Shown one piece after another: positions 53,201 through 63,918 of a stretch of DNA of 64,000 nt. How positions within the stretch are numbered: position 1 is the stretch's first letter; each line of letters begins with the position of its first letter. This stretch comes from Calliopsis andreniformis (lineage: Eukaryota > Arthropoda > Insecta > Hymenoptera > Andrenidae), in contig NW_027480507.1 in the NCBI RefSeq assembly GCF_051401765.1, positions 806,001-870,000 of the forward strand, read 5' to 3'. Position numbers and translations under genes: made by a program. A model generated the notes under the pieces. That model was not told where the DNA came from. It saw nothing but the letters and a program-made list of their open reading frames with translations, and ran no database searches.

Positions 53201-54470
53201 TTCTTCATTCCTCAATCCTCAATCCTCTATCCTCAATCCTCATTCTTCATTCCTCAATCCTCAATCCTCTATCCTCAATCCTCATTCTTCAATCCTCAAT
53301 ACCCAATCCTCAATCTTCAATCCTCAATCCTCAATCCTCAATCCTCAATCCTCATTCTTCAATCCTCAATACCCAATCCTAAATCTTCAATCCTCAATCC
53401 TCAATCCTCAATTCTCAATCCTCAATCCTCGATCCTCGGACCTCAAACATCAATACTCAACCCTCAGTCATCGTCCTCAATCCACAACCCTCAATCCTCT
53501 ATCCTCAATCTTCAATCATCAATATACAACCTTCAGTCCTCAATCCTCAATACACAATCCTCAATCCTCAATCCTTAATGTTCAATCCGCGATACCCAAT
53601 CCTCAATGTTCAATCCTCAATACACAATCCTCAATCCTCAATCCTCAGTCCCCAAACCTCAATCCTCAATCTTCAATCCTAAATACTCAATCTTCAATCC
53701 TCAGTCTTCAATACTCAATCCTCAATCCACAATCCTCAATCGTCAATCTTCAACCCTCAATCCTCAACCCTCAATCCTCAATCCTCTATCGTGAATCCTC
53801 AATACTCAATCTTCAACCCTCAATCCTCAATTCTCAACCCTCAATCCTCAATCCTCAATCCCCAAGCTTCAATCCTCAATACCCAATCCTCAATCTTCAA
53901 CCCTCAACCCTCAATCCTCAATTCTCAATCCTCAATCCTCAGTCCTCAGTCCTCTAACCTCAATCCTGAACCCTCAGCCCTCATCCTCAATCCTCAATTC
54001 TCAATCCTCATTCCTCAATCTTCAATCCTCAATACTCAATCTTCAATCCTCAATCCTCAGTCCTCAAACCTCAATTCTGTATCCTCAATTCTGAATCCTC
54101 AATCTTCAGCCCTCAGTCCTCAACAATCCGATGTCAACCCTCAATCCTCAACAGAATATCCTCATTTCACAGTTTTCAATACTCAATACTCAATCTGCAA
54201 TCTTCAAATCTCTATCCACAAACATCAATTCTCATTATCAACCCTCAACACTCAGTCCTCAACGTTCAATCCTCAATCCTCAATTCTCAATCTTCAACAC
54301 TCAAAACTGAATCTTCAATCCTCAATCCTCAATCCTCAATCCTCAATCCTCAATACTCAATCCTCAATCCTCAATCCTCAATTTTCAATCCTCAATACTC
54401 AATCTTCAATCCTCAATCCTCAATCCTCAAACCTCAATCCTCAACCCTCAGCCCTCATCCTCAATCCTCA
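47200..54470 (+). repeat. About 7.2 kb tandem duplication, copy 2
   Basis: This is the partner of 40,300-47,235, directly adjacent and in the same orientation. It carries an extra 334 bp at about 49,982-50,315 that includes block B13. The right edge is where CAATCCTCCATCTTC here replaces CAATCCTCAATCTTC of copy 1. Its last 2.9 kb is also the left part of the 6.2 kb duplication. Confidence 0.88.
49982..50315 (+). other. 334-bp segment present in copy 2, absent from copy 1
   Basis: At 43,080 copy 1 goes from CTCAATCCTCAA straight to CACTCAGTCCCC. Copy 2 carries 334 extra bases between the same points, including two CCCTCATCC slip units and block B13 (50,178-50,281). 334 is 48 heptads minus two, matching the two slips. 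The ends share ATCCTCAAC, so a deletion in copy 1 by exchange between short matches is the simplest reading, since B blocks normally occupy this place in related segments. Confidence 0.82.
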
Positions 54471-55560
54471 ATCCTCCATCTTCAATCCTCAATCCTCAAT
54501 CCCCAATCCTCAATCTTCAATCCTCAGTACTCAATCTTCAGACCTCAGACCTCAACAATCAGTCGACAATCCTCAATCCTCAATAGAATATCCTCAATTC
54601 ACAGCTTTCACTACTCAATACTCAATCTGCAATCTTCAAAGCTCTATCCACAAACATCAATTCTCATCACTCAACTCTCAACACTCAGACCCCAATCCTC
54701 AATCTTCAATCCTCAATCCTCAACACTCAGTCCCCAATCCTCAATCTTCAATCCTCAAAACTCAATCTGCAATCCTCAATCCTCAATCCTCAAGCCTCAA
54801 TCCTCAATCTTCATTCCTCAATCCTCAATCCTCTATCCGCAATACTCATTCTTCATTCCTCAATCCTCAATCCTCTATCCTCAATCCTCATTCTTCAATC
54901 CTCAATACCCAATCCTCAATCTTCAATCCTCAAACCTCAATCCTCAATTCTCAATCCTCAATCCTCGATCCTCGGACCTCCAACATCAATACTCAACCCT
55001 CAGTCATCGTCCTCAATCCACAACCCTCAATCCTCTATCCTCAATCTTCAATCATCAATATACAACCTTCAGTCCTCAATCCTCAATACACAATCCTCAA
55101 TCCTCAATCCTTAATGTTCAATCCGCGATACCCAATCCTCAATGTTCAATCCTCAATACACAATCCTCAATCCTCAATCCTCAGTCCCCAAACCTCAATC
55201 CTCAATCTTCAATCCTCAATACTCAATCTTCAAGCCTCAGTCTTCAATACTCAATCCTCAATCCACAATCCTCAATCGTCAATCGTCAACGCTCAATCCT
55301 CAATCCTCAATCTTCAATCATCAATATACAACCTTCAGTCCTCAATCCTCAATACTCAATTCTCAATCCTCAATCCCCAATGCTCAATCCGCGATACCCA
55401 ATCCTCAATGTTCAATCCTCAATCCTCAATCCTCACTCCTCAATCCTCAGTCCTCAATCCTCACTCCTCAATCCTCAGTCCCCAAACCTCAATCCTCAAT
55501 GCTCAATCCTCAATCCTCAATCCTGAGTCCTCAATCCTCAATCCTCAATCCTCAAACCTC

Positions 55561-55734
55561 AATACTCAACCGTCAGTCCTCGTGCTCAATCCTCAACCCT
55601 CAATCCTCAATCCTCTATCGTCAATCCTCAATACTCAATCTTCAATAATCAATCCTCAATTCTCAATCCTCAATACTCAATCCTCAATCGTCAATCTTGA
55701 ATCCCCAATCCTCAATCTTCAATACTCAATCCTC
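55561..55734 (+). repeat. 174-bp tandem duplication, copy 1
   Basis: The unit starts AATACTCAACCGTCAG and contains CCTCGTGCTCAATCC and CAATCTTGAATCC. It repeats directly at 55,735. 174 is 25 heptads minus one, matching the single CTCAAT six-base unit after CCTCGTG. The 6.2 kb partner has a single copy near 61,803. Confidence 0.87.
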
Positions 55735-55908
55735 AATACTCAACCGTCAGTCCTCGTGCTCAATCCTCAACCCTCAATCCTCAATCCTCTATCGTCAATC
55801 CTCAATACTCAATCTTCAATAATCAATCCTCAATTCTCAATCCTCAATACTCAATCCTCAATCGTCAATCTTGAATCCCCAATCCTCAATCTTCAATCCT
55901 CAATCCTC
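55735..55908 (+). repeat. 174-bp tandem duplication, copy 2
   Basis: This is the adjacent partner of 55,561-55,734. It accounts exactly for the offset step from 6,242 to 6,068 between the two 6.2 kb copies. Confidence 0.87.
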
Positions 55909-57849
55909 AATCCTCAATCCTCAATCCTCAATCTTCAATCCTCAATACTCAATCTTCAATGCTCAATCCTCAATCCTCAATCCTCAATCCGCAATCCTCG
56001 ATCCTCAATATTCAATCCTCGATACTCAGTCTTCAATCCTCAATCCTCAATCCTCAATCCTCAATCCTCATTCTTCAAGCCTCAATACCCAATCCTCATA
56101 CTTCAATCCTCAATACCTAATCCTCAATCTTCAATCCTCAATCCTCAATCCTCAACTCTCAATCCTCGATCCTCAGTCCTCAGTCCTCAAACCTGAATCC
56201 TCAACCCTTAGCCATCATCCTCATGCCTCAATCCTCCATCTTCAATCCTCAATCCTCAATCCTCAAGCCTCAACCCTCAATCCTCAATCCTCAGTCCTCA
56301 AACCTCAATCCTGAATCCTCAATCCTGAATCCTCAATCTTCAGACATCAGACCTCAACGATCAGACGTCAATCCTCAATCCCCAATCCTCAATCTTATAT
56401 CCTCAATACTCAATCTTCAATCCTCAATCCTCAATTGTCAATCCTCAATCCTCAATCCGCAATCCTCAATCCTCTATCCTCAATCCTCAATCGTCAGTCT
56501 TCAATCCTCAATCCTCAATCATCCATATACAATCTTCAGTCCTCAATCCTCAATACTCAATCCTCAATCCTCAATCCTCAATCCTCAATCCACAATCCTC
56601 AATCCTCAATACTCAATCTTCAATCCTCAATCCTCAATCCTCAACACTCAATCCTCATTCTTTAATCCTCAATACCAAATCCTCAATCTTCAATCCTCAA
56701 TCCTCAATCCTCAATTCTCAGTCCTCAATCCTCGATCCTCAGACCTCAAACATCAATACTCAACCCTCAGTCCTCGTCCTCAATCCACAACCCTCAATCC
56801 TCAATCCTCAACCTTCAATCATCAATATACAATCTTCAGTCCTCAATACTCAATACTCAATCCTGAATCCTCAGTCCTCAATGTTCAATCCTCAATCCTC
56901 AATCCTCAATCCTCAATCGTCAATCTTCAATCCTCAATACTCAATTTTCAATCCTCAATCCTCAACCCTCAATCCTCAATCCTCATTCCTCAATCCTCAA
57001 TACCCAATCCTCAATCTACAATCCTCAATCCTCAATCCTCAATCCTCAATCCTCAATTCTTAATCTTCAATCCTCAATCCTCAGACCTCAAACATCAATA
57101 CACAACCCTCAGTCCTCGTCCTCAATTCACAACCCTCAATCCTCGATCCTCTATCTTCAATACTCAATACTCAATATTCAATCCTCAATCCTCGATCCTC
57201 AATCCCCAATCTTCAATCCTCAATCCTCAATCCTCAATCCTCAATCCTCATTCTTCAATCCTCAATACCCAATCCTCAATCTTCAATCCTCAATCCTCAA
57301 TCCTCAATTCTCAATCCTCAATCCTCAGTCCTCAGTCCTCAAACCTCAATCCTCAAACCTCAGCCCTCATCCTCAATCCTCAATCCTCAATCCTCAATTT
57401 TCAATCCTCAATACTCAATCTTCAATCCTCAATCCTCAATCCTCAATCCTCAATCCTCAGTCGTTAGTCTTCAATCCTGAATACTCAATCTTGAATCCTC
57501 AATCCTCAGTCCTCAATCCTCAATCCTCAAACCTCAATCCTCCATCTTCAATCCTCAAAACTCAATCTGCAGTATTCAATCCTCAATCCTCAATCCTCAA
57601 TCCTCACACTTCAATCCTCAATACGCAATCCTCAATCTTCAATCCTCAATCATCAATCCTCAATTCTCAATCCTCAATCCTCAATCCTCAGACCTCAAAC
57701 ATCAATATTCAACCCTCAGTCCTCGTCCTCAATCCACAACCCTCAATCCTCAACCCTCAATCTTCAATCATCAATTTTCAATCTTTAATCCTCAATCCTC
57801 AATCCTCAATATTCAATCCTCAATCCTCAATCCTCAATCTTTAATCCAC

Positions 57850-60800
57850 AATCTTCAATCCTCAATCCTCAATCCTCAATCCTCAATCTTCATTCCTCAA
57901 TCCTCAATCGTCAATCCTCAATCCTCATTCTTCAATCCTCAATACCCAATCCTCTATCTTCAATCCTCAATCCTCAATCCTCAATTCTCAATCCTCAATC
58001 CCCGATCCTCGGACCTCAAACGTCAATACTCAACCCTCAGACCTCGTCCTCAATCCACAAGCCTCAATCCTCAATCCTCAATCTTCAATCATCAATATAC
58101 AATCTTCAGTCCTCAATCCTCAATACTCAATCCTCAATCCTCAATCCTTAATGTTCAATCCGCGAAACCCAATCCTCAATGTTCAATCCTCAATACTCAA
58201 TCCTCAATCCTCAATCCTCAATCCTCAATCCTCAATCCTCAGTGCCCAAACCTCAATCCTCAATCTTCAATCCTCAATACTCAATCTTCAATCCTTAATC
58301 TTCAATACTCAATCCTCAATCCACAATCCTCAATCGTCAAACTTCAATCCTCAATACTCAATCTTCAATCCTCAATCCTCAATCCTCAATCCTCAATCCT
58401 CATTCTTCAATCCTCAATACCCAATCCTAAATCTTCAATCCTCAATCCTCAATCCTCAATTCTCAATTCTCAATCCTCGATCCTCAGACCTCAAACATCA
58501 ATACTCAGCCCTTAGACCTCGTCCTCAATACACAACCCTCAATCCTCAATCCTCAATCTTCAATCATCAATATACAATCTTCAGTCCTTAATCCTCAATA
58601 CTCAAACCTCAATCCTCAATCATAAATGTTCAATCCCCGATACCCAATCCTCAATGTTCAATCCTCAATCCTCAATCCTCAATCCTCAATCCTCAATCCT
58701 CAATCCTCAGTCCTCAATCCTCAGTTCCCAAACCTCAATCCTCAATCTTCAATACTCAATACTCAATCTTCAATCCTCAATCCTCAATACTCAATCCTCA
58801 ATCCTCAATCCTCAATCGTCAGACTTCAATGCTCAATACTCAATCTTCAATCCTCAATACTCAATCCTCAATCCTCAATCCTCAATCCTCATTCTCCAAA
58901 CCTCAGTACTCAATCCTCAATCTTCAATCCTCAATCCTCAATCCTCAATTCTCAATCCTCAATCCTCAGTCCTCAGTCCTCAAACCTCAATCCTCAACCC
59001 TCAGCCCTCATCCTCAATCCTCAATCCTCAATCCTCAGTCCTCAAACTTCAATCCTCAACCCTCAGCCCTCATCCTCAATCCTCATTCCTCAATCCTCAA
59101 TCCCCAATCCTCAATCTTCAATCCTCAGTACTCAATCTTCAGACCTCAGACCTCAACAATCAGTCGACAATCCTCAATCCTCAATAGAATATCCACAATT
59201 CACAGCTTTCACTACTCAATACTCAATCTACAATCTTCAAACCCCCATCCACAAACATCAGTTCTCATCACTCAACTCTCAACACTCAGACCCCAATCCT
59301 CAATCTTGAATCCTCAATCCTCAACACTCAGTCCCCAATCCTCAATCTTCAATCCTCAATACTCAATCTTCAATCCTAAATCCTCAATCCTCAATCCTCA
59401 ATCCTCAATCTTCATTCCTCAATCCTCAATCCTCTATCCTCAATCCACATTCTTCATTCCTCAATCCTCAATCCTCTATCCTCAATCCTCATTCTTCATT
59501 CCTCAATCCTCAATCCTCTATCCTCAATCCTCATTCTTCAATCCTCAATACCCAATCCTCAATCTTCAATCCTCAATCCTCAATCCTCAATCCTCAATCC
59601 TCATTCTTCAATCCTCAATACCCAATCCTAAATCTTCAATCCTCAATCCTCAATCCTCAATTCTCAATCCTCAATCCTCGATCCTCGGACCTCAAACATC
59701 AATACTCAACCCTCAGTCATCGTCCTCAATCCACAACCCTCAATCCTCTATCCTCAATCTTCAATCATCAATATACAACCTTCAGTCCTCAATCCTCAAT
59801 ACACAATCCTCAATCCTCAATCCTTAATGTTCAATCCGCGATACCCAATCCTCAATGTTCAATCCTCAATACACAATCCTCAATCCTCAATCCTCAGTCC
59901 CCAAACCTCAATCCTGAATCTTCAATCCTAAATACTCAATCTTCAATCCTCAGTCTTCAATACTCAATCCTCAATCCACAATCCTCAATCGTCAATCTTC
60001 AACCCTCAATCCTCAACCCTCAATCCTCAATCCTCTATCGTGAATCCTCAATACTCAATCTTCAACCCTCAATCCTCAATTCTCAACCCTCAATCCTCAA
60101 TCCTCAATCCCCAAGCTTCAATCCTCAATACCCAATCCTCAATCTTCAATCCTCAACCCTCAATCCTCAATTCTCAATCCTCAATCCTCTGTCCTCAGTC
60201 CTCTAACCTCAATCCTGAACCCTCAGCCCTCATCCTCAATCCTCAATTCTCAATCCTCATTCCTCAATCTTCAATCCTCAATACTCAATCTTCAATCCTC
60301 AATCCTCAGTCCTCAAACCTCAATTCTGTATCCTCAATTCTGAATCCTCAATCTTCAGCCCTCAGTCCTCAACAATCCGATGTCAACCCTCAATCCTCAA
60401 CAGAATATCCTCATTTCACAGTTTTCAATACTCAATACTCAATCTGCAATCTTCAAATCTCTATCCACAAACATCAATTCTCATTATCAACCCTCAACAC
60501 TCAGTCCTCAACGTTCAATCCTCAATCCTCAATTCTCAACCTTCAACACTCAATACTGAATCTTCAATCCTCAATCCTCAATCCTCAATCCTCAATCCTC
60601 AATCCTCAATCCTCAATCCTCAATTTTCAATCCTCAATACTCAATCTTCAATCCTCAATCCTCAATCCTCAAACCTCAATCCTCAACCCTCAGCCCTCAT
60701 CCTCAATCCTCAATCCTCCATCTTCAATCCTCAATCCTCAATCCCCAATCCTCAATCTTCAATCCTCAGTACTCAATCTTCAGACCTCAGACCTCAACAA

Positions 60801-63800
60801 TCAGTCGACAATCCTCAATCCTCAATAGAATATCCTCAATTCACAGCTTTCACTACTCAATACTCAATCTGCAATCTTCAAAGCTCTATCCACAAACATC
60901 AATTCTCATCACTCAACTCTCAACACTCAGACCCCAATCCTCAATCTTCAATCCTCAATCCTCAACACTCAGTCCCCAATCCTCAATCTTCAATCCTCAA
61001 AACTCAATCTGCAATCCTCAATCCTCAATCCTCAAGCCTCAATCCTCAATCTTCATTCCTCAATCCTCAATCCTCTATCCGCAATACTCATTCTTCATTC
61101 CTCAATCCTCAATCCTCTATCCTCAATCCTCATTCTTCAATCCTCAATACCCAATCCTCAATCTTCAATCCTCAAACCTCAATCCTCAATTCTCAATCCT
61201 CAATCCTCGATCCTCGGACCTCAAACATCAATACTCAACCCTCAGTCATCGTCCTCAATCCACAACCCTCAATCCTCTATCCTCAATCTTCAATCATCAA
61301 TATACAACCTTCAGTCCTCAATCCTCAATACACAATCCTCAATCCTCAATCCTTAATGTTCAATCCGCGATACCCAATCCTCAATGTTCAATCCTCAATA
61401 CACAATCCTCAATCCTCAATCCTCAGTCCCCAAACCTCAATCCTCAATCTTCAATCCTCAATACTCAATCTTCAATCCTCAGTCTTCAATACTCAATCCT
61501 CAATCCACAATCCTCAATCGTCAATCGTCAACGCTCAATCCTCAATCCTCAATCTTCAATCATCAATATACAACCTTCAGTCCTCAATCCTCAATACTCA
61601 ATTCTCAATCCTCAATCCCCAATGCTCAATCCGCGATACCCAATCCTCAATGTTCAATCCTCAATCCTCAATCCTCACTCCTCAATCCTCAGTCCTCAAT
61701 CCTCACTCCTCAATCCTCAGTCCCCAAACCTCAATCCTCAATGCTCAATCCTCAATCCTCAATCCTGAGTCCTCATTCCTCAATCCTCAATCCTCAAACC
61801 TCAATACTCAACCGTCAGTCCTCGTGCTCAATCCTCAACCCTCAATCCTCAATCCTCTATCGTCAATCCTCAATACTCAATCTTCAATAATCAATCCTCA
61901 ATTCTCAATCCTCAATACTCAATCCTCAATCGTCAATCTTGAATCCCCAATCCTCAATCTTCAATCCTCAATCCTCAATCCTCAATCCTCAATCCTCAAT
62001 CTTCAATCCTCAATACTCAATCTTCAATGCTCAATCCTCAATCCTCAATCCTCAATCCGCAATCCTCGATCCTCAATATTCAATCCTCGATACTCAGTCT
62101 TCAATCCTCAATCCTCAATCCTCAATCCTCAATCCTCATTCTTCAATCCTCAATACCCAATCCTCATACTTCAATCCTCAATACCTAATCCTCAATCTTC
62201 AATCCTCAATCCTCAATCCTCAACTCTCAATCCTCGATCCTCAGTCCTCAGTCCTCAAACCTGAATCCTCAACCCTTAGCCATCATCCTCATGCCTCAAT
62301 CCTCCATCTTCAATCCTCAATCCTCAATCCTCAAGCCTCAACCCTCAATCCTCAATCCTCAGTCCTCAAACCTCAATCCTGAATCCTCAATCCTGAATCC
62401 TCAATCTTCAGACATCAGACCTCAACGATCAGACGTCAATCCTCAATCCCCAATCCTCAATCTTATATCCTCAATACTCAATCTTCAATCCTCAATCCTC
62501 AATTGTCAATCCTCAATCCTCAATCCTCAATCCTCAATCCTCTATCCTCAATCCTCAATCGTCAGTCTTCAATCCTCAATCCTCAATCATCCATATACAA
62601 TCTTCAGTCCTCAATCCTCAATACTCAATCCTCAATCCTCAATCCTCAATCCTCAATCCACAATCCTCAATCCTCAATACTCAATCTTCAATCCTCAATC
62701 CTCAATCCTCAACACTCAATCCTCATTCTTTAATCCTCAATACCAAATCCTCAATCTTCAATCCTCAATCCTCAATCCTCAATTCTCAGTCCTCAATCCT
62801 CGATCCTCAGACCTCAAACATCAATACTCAACCCTCAGTCCTCGTCCTCAATCCACAACCCTCAATCCTCAATCCTCAACCTTCAATCATCAATATACAA
62901 TCTTCAGTCCTCAATACTCAATACTCAATCCTGAATCCTCAGTCCTCAATGTTCAATCCTCAATCCTCAATCCTCAATCCTCAATCGTCAATCTTCAATC
63001 CTCAATACTCAATTTTCAATCCTCAATCCGCAACCCTCAATCCTCAATCCTCATTCCTCAATCCTCAATACCCAATCCTCAATCTACAATCCTCAATCCT
63101 CAATCCTCAATCCTCAATCCTCAATTCTTAATCTTCAATCCTCAATCCTCAGACCTCAAACATCAATACACAACCCTCAGTCCTCGTCCTCAATTCACAA
63201 CCCTCAATCCTCGATCCTCTATCTTCAATACTCAATACTCAATATTCAATCCTCAATCCTCGATCCTCAATCCCCAATCTTCAATCCTCAATCCTCAATC
63301 CTCAATCCTCAATCCTCATTCTTCAATCCTCAATACCCAATCCTCAATCTTCAATCCACAATCCTCAATCCTCAATTCTCAATCCTCAATCCTCAGTCCT
63401 CAGTCCTCAAACCTCAATCCTCAAACCTCAGCCCTCATCCTCAATCCTCAATCCTCAATCCTCAATTTTCAATCCTCAATACTCAATCTTCAATCCTCAA
63501 TCCTCAATCCTCAATCCTCAATCCTCAGTCGTTAGTCTTCAATCCTGAATACTCAATCTTGAATCCTCAATCCTCAGTCCTCAATCCTCAATCCTCAAAC
63601 CTCAATCCTCCATCTTCAATCCTCAAAACTCAATCTGCAGTATTCAATCCTCAATCCTCAATCCTCAATCCTCACACTTCAATCCTCATTACGCAATCCT
63701 CAATCTTCAATCCTCAATCATCAATCCTCAATTCTCAATCCTCAATCATCAATCCTCAGACCTCAAACATCAATATTCAACCCTCAGTCCTCGTCCTCAA

Positions 63801-63918
63801 TCCACAACCCTCAATCCTCAACCCTCAATCTTCAATCATCAATTTTCAATCTTTAATCCTCAATCCTCAATCCTCAATATTCAATCCTCAATCCTCAATC
63901 CTCAATCTTTAATCCACA
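57850..63918 (+). repeat. About 6.1 kb tandem duplication, copy 2
   Basis: This is the partner of 51,600-57,849. The left edge is where CCACAATCTTCAATCC leads into the copied phrase. The right edge is at TTAATCCACAATCC (63,909 on), after which sequence diverges. It carries markers 58,160, 58,635 (CCCC form), 59,836, 61,365 and 61,631, and blocks B16, A9 and B17. It lacks a one-base insertion and one heptad that the copies at 45.5 and 52.8 kb share. Confidence 0.88.

Larger units (their letters stand above)
51600..57849 (+). repeat. About 6.2 kb tandem duplication, copy 1
   Basis: This pairs with 57,850-63,918. The offset runs 6,250 (marker 51,910/58,160), 6,249 (B14 52,937/59,186; A8 54,153/60,402), 6,242 (B15 54,585/60,827; marker 55,389/61,631) and 6,068 after a 174-bp tandem present only here. 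It ends at TTAATCCACAATC (57,841). From 54,470 to 57,849 it is outside the 7.2 kb duplication and contains less-repeated phrases such as CATGCCTCAATCC (56,222) and CTTATATCC (56,394). Confidence 0.88.

Noticed and set aside
1536..60930. Degenerate 104-bp blocks as transposon or integration remnants
   Set aside because: They keep the 7-bp register with the array, have no terminal inverted repeats or target duplications, and recur only at offsets set by larger duplications.
1924..60930. GTCGAC palindrome before each B block as an operator
   Set aside because: It is a six-base palindrome carried passively with the B lead-in. There is no gene near it and no second half-site. It is useful only as a marker.
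452..63912. Many long + strand open frames (up to 801 codons) encoding repeats of SSILNPQ
   Set aside because: They overlap in all three frames with the same peptide, begin at chance ATG, GTG or TTG inside variant heptads, and end at recurrent variants such as CCTGAAT, CCTAAAT or TCTAACC. Length changes come in 7 bases, not 21. No ribosome site, promoter or domain is seen. They follow from the unit having no stop codon.
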